Part shown: positions 44,107 through 53,377 of the stretch, piece after piece
How the letters are laid out: every line of letters begins with the position of its first letter
Numbering within the stretch: the stretch's first letter is position 1
NCBI RefSeq assembly: GCF_001425055.1
Contig: NZ_LMDK01000012.1
Span: 442,400-506,399 of the forward strand
Direction: 5' to 3'
From: Pelomonas sp. Root1237
GTDB lineage: Bacteria; Pseudomonadota; Gammaproteobacteria; Burkholderiales; Burkholderiaceae_C
Length of the DNA: 64,000 nt
Notes under the pieces: model-generated
What the model saw: only the letters and a program-made list of their open reading frames with translations
What the model was told of the DNA's origin: nothing
Database searches by the model: none
Program-made: the position numbers and the translations under genes

Positions 44107-44973
44107 ATGCTGCAGATCCAGAACGTCTCCAAGAGCTTCGGAAAACTCAATGCCGTCGACGGCGTGTCACTGGAATTGAAGCCCGGTGTCGTCGGCCTGA
44201 TCGGCCACAACGGCGCGGGCAAGAGCACGCTGATGCAGATGCTGGCCACGCTCACGCGGCCCACCAGCGGGCGCATCCTGCTGGACGGTGAGGACATCGT
44301 CGCCAAGCCCGAACTGATGCGCCGGCGCCTGGGCTATCTGCCGCAGGACTTCGGCGTCTACCCGCATCTGACGGCACTCGAATTCCTGCAGTACTTCGCG
44401 GCGCTGAAGGGCGTGCGCGACCGGCAGCGGCTGCATGACCTGCTGGAGCTGGTGAACCTGCACGAGCAGGCCCACCGCCCGGCCATCGGCTTCTCGGGCG
44501 GCATGCGCCAGCGCCTGGGCATCGCGCAGGCCCTGCTGAACGACCCCGACGTGCTCATCGTCGACGAACCCACGGCTGGTCTCGACCCCGAGGAGCGCCT
44601 GCGCTTTCGTCACCTGCTGGGCGACCTCGGGCGCAAGCGCCTGGTCATCGTGTCGACCCACATCGTGTCGGACGTCGAGAACATGGCCTCGCACCTGGCC
44701 GTCATGCGTCAGGGCCGCCTTGTCGCCTTCGAAACCCCTGATGCCGTGATCGCTCGCGCCGTGGGCAAGGTCTGGACGGCCCAGCTCGCGCCAGCCGATT
44801 ACGAAGCGCTGAAGGGCCATGTGCAGGTGCTGCAGGCCCAGCCTCAGGGCAGCCGCATTCAAGTGCGCATGGCGCATCCGTCGCGCCCCTTTGCCGAGGC
44901 CGAGCCGGCGAACGCCAGCCTGGAAGAGGCGCTGATGGCCCAACGCTATGCCGATGCGCGGGAGGCCGCATGA
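44107..44973 (+). CDS. ABC transporter ATP-binding protein
   Basis: A 288-residue ATPase with Walker A GHNGAGKST near residue 34, signature FSGGMRQRLG, Walker B VLIVDEP and H-switch IVSTHIV. It is most like ABC-2 exporter ATPases. ATG at 44107 follows a GAGGA site by six bases, while the in-frame GTG at 44101 sits too close to it. It is coupled to the permease downstream by ATGA. Substrate unknown. A 120-base gap upstream should contain its promoter. Confidence 0.9.
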   Translation: MLQIQNVSKSFGKLNAVDGVSLELKPGVVGLIGHNGAGKSTLMQMLATLTRPTSGRILLDGEDIVAKPELMRRRLGYLPQDFGVYPHLTALEFLQYFAALKGVRDRQRLHDLLELVNLHEQAHRPAIGFSGGMRQRLGIAQALLNDPDVLIVDEPTAGLDPEERLRFRHLLGDLGRKRLVIVSTHIVSDVENMASHLAVMRQGRLVAFETPDAVIARAVGKVWTAQLAPADYEALKGHVQVLQAQPQGSRIQVRMAHPSRPFAEAEPANASLEEALMAQRYADAREAA

Positions 44974-46538
44974 ACACCAGTCTCTACAAGACCCTGGTGC
45001 TGAACGAATGGCGCTTGCGCAGCCGCCGGCTCAGCAGTCTCGTCATCCTGCTGGCCGTGGTGGCCGTGAGCTGGTTGATGGTGCTGGACCCGAAAAGTGG
45101 CATGGCCATGATGGTCGTGAACAAGCAGCGCATCGCCTACGAGAGCCAGGCCCTCGCCTTTGCGAGCAACCTGATCGCCTCGCTGCTGTTCGGCCTGGCG
45201 GGCTTCTACCTGGCGCGCGGCCGCACGCAGGAAGACCTGCGCTGCGGCACCGCTTCTGTGCTGGCCGCCACACCGGTCAGCAATGCGCAGCTGCTGGGCG
45301 CGCGCTGGCTGGGCGCCTTCGGTTTCCTGCTCTCGCTGGGCACGGTCGTGATGCTGACGGTCTGGGTGTTGCAACTCGTGCGCGGCGAAGGCCCGTTGCA
45401 GCCCTTGCCCTATCTGCAGATGCTGGTGTTCGGGCTGGCGCCCGGCCTGATGCTGTGCGCCAGCCTGGCCGTGCTGGCCGACGCCTGGGCGCCGCTGATG
45501 GGCAAGCGTGGCGACGCGCTCTACTGGGTCTTCTGGATGGTGCAGTTCGCCTTCATCCCGGCCACGCTGGGGCAGGGCGCCGTGCGGCTGACCGGCTGGC
45601 AGGTGTTCGACATCAATGGCATGTCGCCGTTGCTGGTCGGCGTGAGCCAGTTGATGGACGTGACCCACATCAGCGTCGGTGGCAGCCCCTTCGACGCGAC
45701 GCTGCCCCGCCTGCACATGCCCGCTGGCCTGTGGAGCGCTGAGTTGATCGCTTTGCGCCTGGGCTCGATGGCGCTGGCCCTGCTGCCGCTGCTGCCCGCC
45801 GTGATGTTCTTCCATCGCTATGCACCAGACCGCGTGAAGCTGCGCAACCCCGCCGGTCGCTGGCGCATCGTGCAGTTGCTGCAATGGCTGCTGCGCCCGC
45901 TGCTGCGGCCTTTCACCGCCGCCCTTGGCCTGTTGCTGCGCGCCAGCGCCCGCCTGCCAGGCCTGCCCGGCCGCTGGCTGGCGGACGTGAGCCTGGTGTT
46001 GCTCAGCCAGCCGCTGTTGGCCCTGGCGATGGGGGCCGGCACGGTGGCCTGCGCGGTGGTGTCGACGGACCTCGTTCCCGCGCTGCTGGCCGCAACGTTG
46101 TGCGCCTGGGGCATGGCGGTGGCGGACGTGAGTTCGCGTGATCTGCAGAGCGGCACATGGGCTCTGGCCAGCGCAGTACCCGGCGGCGCATGGGAGCGCG
46201 GCTGGCGCCAGGTGCTGGCGGCCTTGGGGCTGGGGCTGCTGCTGGCCTTGCCGGCCTTGCTGCGGATCTCAACGGTGCAAGCCTTGGCCTGCGTGGCCGG
46301 CCTGCTCTTCTTGAGCGCAGCCGCCACGCTGCTGGGCCGGCTGACCCAGGGCTCGCGCACCTTCCTCGCGTTGTTTCTGTTCGCGCTCTACCTCAACCTG
46401 CAAAAGACCGGCGTGGCGGCGCTGGACCTGTTGGGTGTGGACGGCGCGGCCAACGCAGCCAGCGTGGCCGGCTATGCGCTGGCGGGCGGGCTGGGGCTGG
46501 TAGCACTGCTGGCCTGGCCGCGGCTGCGTCGGACCTGA
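44970..46538 (+). CDS. ABC-2-type transporter permease
   Basis: A 522-residue membrane protein with about 12 hydrophobic segments, partner of the preceding ATPase. It starts MNTSLYKTLVLNEWRLRSRR, typical of ABC-2 permeases, and appears to hold two permease-like halves separated near residue 300. Export of an unknown compound is likely. No nearby gene hints at a substrate. Confidence 0.82.
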   Translation: MNTSLYKTLVLNEWRLRSRRLSSLVILLAVVAVSWLMVLDPKSGMAMMVVNKQRIAYESQALAFASNLIASLLFGLAGFYLARGRTQEDLRCGTASVLAATPVSNAQLLGARWLGAFGFLLSLGTVVMLTVWVLQLVRGEGPLQPLPYLQMLVFGLAPGLMLCASLAVLADAWAPLMGKRGDALYWVFWMVQFAFIPATLGQGAVRLTGWQVFDINGMSPLLVGVSQLMDVTHISVGGSPFDATLPRLHMPAGLWSAELIALRLGSMALALLPLLPAVMFFHRYAPDRVKLRNPAGRWRIVQLLQWLLRPLLRPFTAALGLLLRASARLPGLPGRWLADVSLVLLSQPLLALAMGAGTVACAVVSTDLVPALLAATLCAWGMAVADVSSRDLQSGTWALASAVPGGAWERGWRQVLAALGLGLLLALPALLRISTVQALACVAGLLFLSAAATLLGRLTQGSRTFLALFLFALYLNLQKTGVAALDLLGVDGAANAASVAGYALAGGLGLVALLAWPRLRRT

Positions 46539-46594
46539 GCCGCCGGTACTGGCCTACAGCGCCCCTGCGAAGAATGGCGCAAGATTGCCAGGCC

Positions 46595-47110
46595 ATGACT
46601 GCACGCTTCGCCGTCCTTCTGCTCGCCGCCACCTTTTGCGGGATGGTCGGCGCTGCTCAGGCCGAGGAGCTGCCCAGATCAGCGGCCTGCCGCATCGCGC
46701 TGAATGCGCTGGACGAAGCGGAGGAGGCCATCGCGGCGGCCGCTGCCGCTTCATCGACCAGCTTGTCCGATCAGCAGCGCCAGCACTCGGTGGCCGTGCG
46801 TCTGCAGCCGCTGCGCAAGCGCGTGGCGGATGCCTGCCTTGGCGGGCTCACCACCTCGCCGCCGCCCTCGCAGCACAGCTGGGTGGTGCCGACCGCGCCC
46901 GCACGGCCTGGCGTGGTGGCGCCCCGGGTGCCCATGCCAACCGTGCCGCCCGTGGCCTTGCCGCGTCCGCAAGCGCCGGTCACCGTGACCCAGTGCAATG
47001 CCGCCACCTGCCTGGCCAGCGATGGCTCGACGCTGACGCGGGTCGGCCCCACCCTTGTCGGACCGCGCGGTTCATGCACCGTGCAGGGCGTCTTCCTGCG
47101 CTGCCCGTGA
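46595..47110 (+). CDS. Hypothetical exported protein
   Basis: A 171-residue protein with a signal peptide (FAVLLLAATFCGMVGAAQA, cleavage near residue 22). The mature part has a short helical region, a Pro-rich linker (residues about 88-130) and a C-terminal domain with four cysteines (QCNAATCLASDG, SCTVQGVFLRC) that could form disulfides. I do not recognise a family. Its stop abuts the stop of the convergent EamA gene. Confidence 0.6.
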   Translation: MTARFAVLLLAATFCGMVGAAQAEELPRSAACRIALNALDEAEEAIAAAAAASSTSLSDQQRQHSVAVRLQPLRKRVADACLGGLTTSPPPSQHSWVVPTAPARPGVVAPRVPMPTVPPVALPRPQAPVTVTQCNAATCLASDGSTLTRVGPTLVGPRGSCTVQGVFLRCP

Positions 47111-47977
47111 TCAGCGCCGCGACTTGCTGGCCAGCACCAGCGCAATGCCGCCGAGGATGGCCGCCGAGGCCAGCAGCAGGCGCGGGGTGACGGCCTCCGA
47201 CAGCAGCGCCACGCCGCCGAATGCGGCAATCAGCGGCACCGACAGCTGCACGGTCGCGGCCCGCAGCGCGGACAGCCCGCGCAGCGCGGCGTACCAGATG
47301 ACATAGCCGATGCCGGACGTGACGGCGCCCGAGGCGACGGCCAGGGCGATACCGGTGGTGCTGGCGCGCGCCTGGGCTGCGAACAGCAGGCTCACCAGCA
47401 GAGCGAGTGGCGTGGCGCGCAGGAAGTTGCCCGCTGTTGCCGCCAACGGGTCGCTCACGCCGCGGCCGCGCAGCGAGTACAGGCCCCAGGCCAGGCCCGC
47501 TGCCGCCATCATGGCCGCGCCGAGGACCGGTGGCGCCGCCACGCCGGGTGACACCAGATAGACCAGCCCCGCCACGGCCAGAGCGAGGCCGAACCAGGCC
47601 AGGGGCCGGAACCTCTCGCCCGAGCGCAGCCCGGCGCTGAACATCGTCACCTGGACCGCGCCGAACAGGATCAGGGCGCCCGTGCCCGCTGACAGGCTGA
47701 GGTAGGCGAAGGAGAAGAAGGCGACGTAGGCGAACAGCATGGCCGCGGCGAGCCAGTCGGAATGCGTGGCGGCGGCCTGGCCGGGCCTGAGCCGCACGAT
47801 GGCCGCGAGCGTGACCGCCCCGGCGGCCAGCCTGATGCTGCCGAAGCTGGCCGCATCGATGAGATCCTGCCGCAGGGCGAGCCGGCAAAGCAGCGAATTC
47901 GCCGCGAAGGCCAGCATCGCCGTCGTGGTCAGGGCCAAGGTCTTCAGCAGGGGCAGGCCGGCGCGCGACTCAGACAT
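47111..47977 (-). CDS. EamA/DMT-superfamily transporter
   Basis: A 288-residue protein with ten predicted helices forming two EamA repeats (about residues 10-145 and 150-285). Members export metabolites such as amino acids, but no specific substrate is evident. The start overlaps the DUF2182 stop by eight bases, and together with DUF1326 these three genes form one minus-strand operon. Confidence 0.88.
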   Translation of the reverse strand: MSESRAGLPLLKTLALTTTAMLAFAANSLLCRLALRQDLIDAASFGSIRLAAGAVTLAAIVRLRPGQAAATHSDWLAAAMLFAYVAFFSFAYLSLSAGTGALILFGAVQVTMFSAGLRSGERFRPLAWFGLALAVAGLVYLVSPGVAAPPVLGAAMMAAAGLAWGLYSLRGRGVSDPLAATAGNFLRATPLALLVSLLFAAQARASTTGIALAVASGAVTSGIGYVIWYAALRGLSALRAATVQLSVPLIAAFGGVALLSEAVTPRLLLASAAILGGIALVLASKSRR

Positions 47978-48929
47978 GGACCCCCACCAGGACCGCGGCC
48001 CAGCCCAGCAGCGCGACGCCCAGCGGCGTGCTCAGCCGGTGGCCCCAACGGACATTCTTCTCAACCGCCATGACCGCGGCCAGCAACAGCATCCAGCCGA
48101 GGCTGCCGGTGCCGAGCGCAAACATCAGCAGCATCAATGCCCAGCAGCAGCCGACACAGAACAGGCCGTGGTGGGCGCCCAGCATGAACGCGTGCCGCGC
48201 CTCGGCGTGGCCGCGCCAATGCTGCATGACGAAGCTCAAGGGGGTGCGGCACTTCTCCAGGCAGCGGTGCTTGAGGCTGCTGAACTGGAAGACCCCGGCC
48301 AAGGCGATGATGGCCGTGCCGATCAGCCAGCCATGCCAGGCCAGCAGGGGCACGCCGTTGACGAGCGCCAGCAGCCCCGCGTGCAGCACATGGGCCACGA
48401 GCCCGAAGCCGCCCCACACCGCCATATAGCCCAGGCCCAGCAGCAGGAGCAGCCGGCGGTGGTCCGCCCGCCGCGCCGTCAACCGGTCGAAGGCATTGAA
48501 CAGGGGCAGGGTGGTCGGCAGCATCATGGCCGTGGTCATCAGGATCCACGCGGCGCTGTAGAGCAGCGCGGGCACGATGACGTCGCCGCCGGGGATCGCC
48601 CGGCAGACGAAGGCGGCCGGGCCGGAGGCCGTCCAGTCGCCGTGTTCGAGGTAGCGCCCATAAGGGCTGCCCGCCCAGGCCCACAGCGCCAGCCAGGCGA
48701 GGCCGGCCAGCGCACTCAGCACGACGAGGAACACGCGGCGATGACGGGAATCGCCGGCTGGCGGATCCGCCGCTACGGCGCCGCCAGCGGCGCTCAATGG
48801 TGCACCCTTCGGCCTGCGGCCTTGCCTGGCCGACAGCGCGGCCAGGCGTTCGCCAGGCATGGGATGCCCACAGGGCATCCCATGTCCGGGCTCACGAGCT
48901 TGCTTGGGACGGCCCGGCGCGGCGCTCAT
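47970..48929 (-). CDS. DUF2182 integral membrane protein with repeat-encoded N-terminus
   Basis: A 319-residue protein whose residues about 65-319 match the DUF2182 (predicted metal-binding membrane protein) family. It has many helices, LPTTLPLFNAFDR near residue 140 and histidine/cysteine-rich GAHHGLFCVGCCW near 260. The first 60 or so residues are encoded by a cluster of inverted repeats and do not look like family sequence. The ATG overlaps the DUF1326 stop as ATGA, supporting this start. Confidence 0.8.
   Translation of the reverse strand: MSAAPGRPKQAREPGHGMPCGHPMPGERLAALSARQGRRPKGAPLSAAGGAVAADPPAGDSRHRRVFLVVLSALAGLAWLALWAWAGSPYGRYLEHGDWTASGPAAFVCRAIPGGDVIVPALLYSAAWILMTTAMMLPTTLPLFNAFDRLTARRADHRRLLLLLGLGYMAVWGGFGLVAHVLHAGLLALVNGVPLLAWHGWLIGTAIIALAGVFQFSSLKHRCLEKCRTPLSFVMQHWRGHAEARHAFMLGAHHGLFCVGCCWALMLLMFALGTGSLGWMLLLAAVMAVEKNVRWGHRLSTPLGVALLGWAAVLVGVHV
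48778..48884. repeat. Cluster of three inverted repeats at the DUF2182 gene 5' end
   Basis: Three perfect stems occur in a row: GCGCCGC-CA-GCGGCGC (48778-48793), GCCTGGCC-N8-GGCCAGGC (48824-48847), and a 12-base-arm stem CATGGGATGCCC-ACA then its complement (48858-48884). They resemble an extragenic palindromic element but lie inside the reading frame just after the start codon. They would form strong hairpins in the mRNA. Confidence 0.7.
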
Positions 48930-49528
48930 GCGTCGAAGACGAAGGTGCTCTGCAGCGCGTTGTGGTTCTTGAGATCGAGATCGATGCCCAGCGCCGGGTT
49001 CTTGGAGCGATAGGTAGGCGCCTTGCCGACGAACACCGGCGCACCCGGCACCGTCGAGAACACGGTGTCTGACAAGGTCGTCAGCCCACCCATCGCACCG
49101 CGATAGGGCTCGAGTTCGGCGTAGTAATTCGTGCCGATCTCGAGGATGCCCTTACCGTCTTCCACGGTGAACTTGATGGGGGCCCGCTCGACCGACACCA
49201 CCGTGCCAATGAGGGCAGCGAGATCGGCGACCGGCCCGCCGGCCTGGCCCGTGTAGACCTTGAGCAGGGCCGCCTCCTGCGCCGCCGAGGCCTTGTCGTC
49301 GACAAAGATTGCGGCGGTCCAGTTGCCTTTGAGGATGTTGCCGGGGACATGGGCCACGGCCGCGATGGTGTTGCCGCCGACGTCCACGCCGTCGATCACG
49401 CCCTTGTCGATGCGCCAGGCGACGATGGTGTCGCAGGTGCCGTTGTCTGGATCCTCGCCGATCCAGCAGGGACACAGCACGTTGCAGTTGCAAACCTCCA
49501 GCAGACGACCTTCCAAGTGATAGCCCAT
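48926..49528 (-). CDS. DUF1326 family protein
   Basis: A 200-residue protein starting MGYHLEGRLLEVCNCNVLCP with the cysteine cluster CNCNVLCPCW (residues 13-22) that defines DUF1326. The cluster looks suited to metal binding. The family is often found beside DUF2182 genes, as here. ATG at 49528 is preferred because it begins the conserved sequence. Function unknown. Confidence 0.85.
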   Translation of the reverse strand: MGYHLEGRLLEVCNCNVLCPCWIGEDPDNGTCDTIVAWRIDKGVIDGVDVGGNTIAAVAHVPGNILKGNWTAAIFVDDKASAAQEAALLKVYTGQAGGPVADLAALIGTVVSVERAPIKFTVEDGKGILEIGTNYYAELEPYRGAMGGLTTLSDTVFSTVPGAPVFVGKAPTYRSKNPALGIDLDLKNHNALQSTFVFDA

Positions 49529-49673
49529 ATGACTCTCCGTCAAAGCCAAACACAATGAACTTGTCGCCGTGGCTCGGCCGGCAAGGCAAAAATCATCCTA
49601 CGCCGCGGTGCCGGGTCGAGTCCAGGTTCGTTGAAGACGGCATCCTCAATCGATCACCCCTACTTCGTCGCAT

Positions 49674-51245
49674 CTACTCCGTCGCATCGGCATTCGCCGC
49701 CCGCAGCGGGTCCGACACCTCCAGCCAGTCGAGATCGTTCTCCAGCGTGTGGAAGGCGTCGTCGCCGATGTCGCCGGCGTCGCGCATGGCCAGCAGCACC
49801 TGCCGGGCCGCCTGCAGCGCGGCGCGGTAGCTGTTGTCGTACTCGGCACCGAATGAAGCGAATGGGCTGCCGCTTTCATGCAGCGGCCGGCCCAGGTGCA
49901 TCTTCAGGTTCTTGCGCACCAGGCTCACGGCGGGGGAGCCGTCTGCGGGAAGTTGCTCAAAGGCGGCCTCCAGCATGCGCTGGCGCGCGGCATGCTCTTC
50001 GTGCGCCACCGGGTCGCCGTCCTTCAGATTGAGCGCGCGCAGCAAAGGCTTCAGTGTCAGCCCCTGGATCAGCAGCGTGCCCAGCACCACGAGAAAGGCC
50101 GTCAGCACGATCAGGTTGCGGGCCGGAAAGCCTTCGGGCAGCGCCAGCGCCGCTGCCAGCGTGACGATGCCGCGCATGCCCGCCCAGGAGATCACCAGCC
50201 CGCTGCCCACGCTGGGCCTCAGCATGGGCCGCGGCGGATTGAAGCCGTGGCGGTGGTCACGCCAGCGGATCGCGGCGTTGAAGGACATGTGCCAGGCGAC
50301 GCGCACGACGATGACGGTAACCAGCACGGCGGCGGCCACCAGCAGGTATTGCGTTCGCGCCGACGGCTCCAGCGCCATCAGGATGGGGCGGATCTGCAAC
50401 CCGATGAAGATGAACGCAAAAATGTTCAGCGCGAACACCACCGTGGCCCAGACCGCGTTGGTGGGGATGCGAACACGGGCAGGGATGCGCGCCGGTGCCA
50501 TGCGCGCCAGCGTCATGGCGAAGCAGACCGTGGTCAGCACGCCCGACAGCCCGACATGCTCCGCCAACTGCCACACGCTGATGGTGCCAATGAACTGCAG
50601 GATGATGGCCGTGGGAATGTGCTGCACATGCTCGAACATGCGCTGCACCAGCCAGCCCAGCGCAGGCCCCGCGATCAGGCTGCCCAGCACGGCCAGCAGG
50701 AAGGTCGGCGCCACCGCCTGCACCGAGAAGCCGCCGGCCGCCACTGCACCGACGGCCAGGCGGTAGATCAGCAGGGCGCTGGCGTCGTTGAGCAGGCTCT
50801 CGCCTTCGAGGATGCCCAGGATGCGCTGCGGCGGGCGCAGCGGCCGCAGCACCGCAGTGGCCGCCACCGCATCGGGCGGCGCGACGATGGCGCCCAGCGC
50901 CACGGCCGCGGCCCATGGCAGGCCCGGCACGAGGGCGTGAGCCACCATGGCCACTGCGGCCGTCGTCAGGCCCACCGCGAAGATCACGAGGCTGACCAGA
51001 GGCGCCCAGTTGTCTCTGAGGTCCCGCAATGACGCGTCGTAACCAGCGTCAACGAGAACCGGCGCGACGAACAGGGCCAGCACCAGTTCGGGCGGCAGGC
51101 TGGGGCTGGGTGCACCCGGCACCAGGGCCAGCAGCGCGCCGCCAATGGCCAGGAACACCGGGTAGGGCGCGCCCGCACGCCGCGCGGCGGCAGCCAGTGC
51201 CACGGCGGCGATGAAGATGATCAGGATTTGTTCAAGTTCCTGCAC
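49674..51245 (-). CDS. Cation:proton antiporter (CPA family)
   Basis: A 523-residue protein with about 12 helices (residues 1-405) and a cytoplasmic tail of 115 residues. The ion-binding region includes GAIVAPPDAVAATAVL near residue 138 and GILEGESLLNDASALL. It exchanges sodium or potassium for protons. The C-terminal domain is typical of NhaP/CPA1-like bacterial members. It is transcribed alone; a 145-base gap separates its stop from the DUF1326 gene. Confidence 0.88.
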   Translation of the reverse strand: MQELEQILIIFIAAVALAAAARRAGAPYPVFLAIGGALLALVPGAPSPSLPPELVLALFVAPVLVDAGYDASLRDLRDNWAPLVSLVIFAVGLTTAAVAMVAHALVPGLPWAAAVALGAIVAPPDAVAATAVLRPLRPPQRILGILEGESLLNDASALLIYRLAVGAVAAGGFSVQAVAPTFLLAVLGSLIAGPALGWLVQRMFEHVQHIPTAIILQFIGTISVWQLAEHVGLSGVLTTVCFAMTLARMAPARIPARVRIPTNAVWATVVFALNIFAFIFIGLQIRPILMALEPSARTQYLLVAAAVLVTVIVVRVAWHMSFNAAIRWRDHRHGFNPPRPMLRPSVGSGLVISWAGMRGIVTLAAALALPEGFPARNLIVLTAFLVVLGTLLIQGLTLKPLLRALNLKDGDPVAHEEHAARQRMLEAAFEQLPADGSPAVSLVRKNLKMHLGRPLHESGSPFASFGAEYDNSYRAALQAARQVLLAMRDAGDIGDDAFHTLENDLDWLEVSDPLRAANADATE

Positions 51246-51379
51246 CGGCCGGAGTATGGCGACCTCGCCCTGGCAAAGGAAGGCGGGACCGGCAGGCCTA
51301 CGGTCGTAGCATCGCTTCCCAACACCCAGTCCCCAGGCCGCGCCATGAAGGCGCGCCGGTTGCTTACCGAAAGCAAGTC

Positions 51380-52123
51380 ATGACCGGCATCTCCGAGCGT
51401 CTGCTCACCGCCTTTGAAACGCACGACGTTGAAGACATCCGGGCCGTCCTCGATGCCGGCTTCGATGCGAGTTCAAGCATCGGCGGCAAGACGGTGGTCA
51501 ACCATCTGATCGAGATGTACTTTCGTTCGGACCGGTTTGCCACCTGCCTTCGGTTGCTGCTGGAACGTGGCGCCGTGCTGGACGACCCGCACCTGACGCC
51601 CGTGCTGCTCAACGACGCCGACGCGCTGGCCACCGCCGCGGCGACCAATCCAGCGTTGCTGCGGCACCGCACGCAGATGCCCTGCACCTTCACGCCGCTT
51701 GACGGCGCCACGCTGCTGCACGTGGCGGCGGAGTACGGCCACGCGGCCGTCGCCGAGCGGCTGTTGGCACTGGGCGCAGACCCGAACGCCGCGGCCGATG
51801 TCGACGCCGACGGGCTGAACGGCCAGACGCCGCTCTTCCACGCCGTGAACTCGAATGCCAACCGTTCGGCGCCCGTCATGCGCCTGCTGCTGACGGCTGG
51901 CGCGCGGGCTGATGTGCGAGTGCGAGGCATCACCTGGGGCCGCGGCTTCGACTGGGAGACGGTCTGCTACGACGTGACGCCGCTGTCCTACGCCCAACTC
52001 GGCCTGCTGCCGCAGATGCAGCGCACCGAGGCCGATACCTACGCCAACATCGTCGAACTGCTCGCGGCCCTGGGGCGGCCCGCGCCGCGGCTGGGCAATC
52101 TGCCGAACCGGTATCTGCGCTAG
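51380..52123 (+). CDS. Ankyrin-repeat protein
   Basis: A 247-residue protein with ankyrin repeats: GATLLHVAAEYGHAAVAERL near residue 111 and NGQTPLFHAVNSNANRSAPV near 150, flanked by degenerate repeats. No signal peptide. Ankyrin proteins mediate protein contacts; the partner is unknown. Its TAG stop overlaps the stop of trmO on the other strand (CTAG). Confidence 0.8.
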   Translation: MTGISERLLTAFETHDVEDIRAVLDAGFDASSSIGGKTVVNHLIEMYFRSDRFATCLRLLLERGAVLDDPHLTPVLLNDADALATAAATNPALLRHRTQMPCTFTPLDGATLLHVAAEYGHAAVAERLLALGADPNAAADVDADGLNGQTPLFHAVNSNANRSAPVMRLLLTAGARADVRVRGITWGRGFDWETVCYDVTPLSYAQLGLLPQMQRTEADTYANIVELLAALGRPAPRLGNLPNRYLR

Positions 52124-52527
52124 CGCTCCCGCAGCCGATCCAGCACCGGCTTGACATCGATGATCGGCGTGCCGTCGAACGCTTCGAGATGGAGTGCCTG
52201 GTAGCGAAGCGGGCCGTCTTTCTCGACCAGCGTGACGCGGTGCAGCCCCACCGGGTTGGGCCGGTCCTGCGAGCGGGTGCTGAACACGCCGCGCAGCGGG
52301 GCGTTCAGGTCGTCGCGTGGATGCACGCTCAAGGTCTCGCGCTGGCCGCGGTCCAGCCAGGTCAGCAGCAGGATGTCGTCACCGACCTGCAGGTCGCGCA
52401 GGCCCGCCTCGAAAGCGGGCAGGAACTCCAGCCACGCCGTGGGGGCGCCTTCATCGCCTTGCTTGGGCGCCTGCTCCCGGCTCGTCAGCGGTGAGCGCAC
52501 ATGGCCGATGGGTTGGAGGACGAACAT
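52120..52527 (-). CDS. trmO: tRNA m6t6A37 methyltransferase TrmO
   Basis: A 135-residue TrmO/YaeB-family protein starting MFVLQPIGHVRSPL, with the RPNPVGLHRV motif near residue 90 and GTPIIDVKPVL near 120. It methylates the t6A37 base of threonine tRNA. The chain is shorter than the E. coli enzyme and lacks the extra C-terminal domain, as in many bacteria. ATG at 52527 is chosen at the conserved start. Confidence 0.85.
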   Translation of the reverse strand: MFVLQPIGHVRSPLTSREQAPKQGDEGAPTAWLEFLPAFEAGLRDLQVGDDILLLTWLDRGQRETLSVHPRDDLNAPLRGVFSTRSQDRPNPVGLHRVTLVEKDGPLRYQALHLEAFDGTPIIDVKPVLDRLRER

Positions 52528-52557
52528 CTGTTCTGCGCGACGGCGCGGCGCCAAGCC

Positions 52558-52953
52558 TCAACGCTGACGCCACGGCGGCGGCGTTTCGTTGGTGATGTCC
52601 GTCGCCCGCGCCCGCTCGGCGTCGAGGGGGCGGATCTCCAGCGTCAGACCGAAGGCCAGGCAGGGGTTCTGCGCGGCGAGTTCGGCCGCTTCCTCCAGGC
52701 TCGTGGCGACGATGAACCAGTAGCCGCCGACGATCTCCTTGGTCTCCGCGAAGGGGCCGTCGGTGACCAGCCCATGGGCAACGAGCTTGCCTTCGGGCGC
52801 CAACCGGCTGCCGGGCATCATCCGCCCCGCCGCGAGATGGCCCTCGTACCAGGCGTAGAACTGATCGATGGCGCGCTGGACGTCCTCGCGAGACGCTTTT
52901 TCGTCCCACTGGCCGCGCGACACAACGAGGTATTCGTGCTGCGGTTGGTTCAT
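52558..52953 (-). CDS. YciI-like (DGPF domain) protein
   Basis: A 131-residue protein of the YCII-related superfamily with the motif VTDGPFAETKEIVGGYWFI near residue 63, the DGPF-type signature. These small proteins often accompany sigma-70 ECF factors, but none is adjacent here. It probably forms a ferredoxin-like dimer. The ATG at 52953 is the first in the family-like region. Confidence 0.82.
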   Translation of the reverse strand: MNQPQHEYLVVSRGQWDEKASREDVQRAIDQFYAWYEGHLAAGRMMPGSRLAPEGKLVAHGLVTDGPFAETKEIVGGYWFIVATSLEEAAELAAQNPCLAFGLTLEIRPLDAERARATDITNETPPPWRQR

Positions 52954-53377
52954 GGGTGGATGGTAAATGCAGGTGGTCCGTGGAGCGTTCTGTGGAGGCC
53001 GAGTTGAGGAGCCAGACCTCCCGCGCCACGGCCTTTGCATCGACCGCTGAAGCCTCCGATAGGCAGCTTCAGGCTGGCTGCCGTCATTCAATTTTGGTGG
53101 CCCGATGGCCGTTGCCGTCGTGAGCGGTCGTCCCGGGACGGGTGTTGCACCGCAGGAAAACGGTAGCCAGGGAGTTTGAACGGATCGCAGGCTGATGGTC
53201 GTTGGCCGGTTGCCTCGGGTCTGAGAGCCATTCGAGGTGCATCTTGGTGCGACTCCGGCCCTCAAGCGTGCATGCGCGCCCCAACTCCGCGCCTTTGCAC
53301 CTTCCGGAAGCAATGCTGCCTCGGCTTTCCTGGCATCGACCTTGCGGAAGCTGTGGAAGGAGCAACTGGAGTGTGCG
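52954..53377. other. 424-base gap, no supported gene
   Basis: No reading frame here has convincing protein character. On the minus strand a frame gives DGSQPEAAYRRLQRS, resembling peptides that in my memory recur in decayed intergenic ORFs of Burkholderiales; this is unverified. It marks the left edge of the lower-GC block that starts with the LysR gene, so it may be a degraded junction. Promoters for the YciI-like gene and the LysR gene must lie in it, but none is recognised. Confidence 0.35.
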
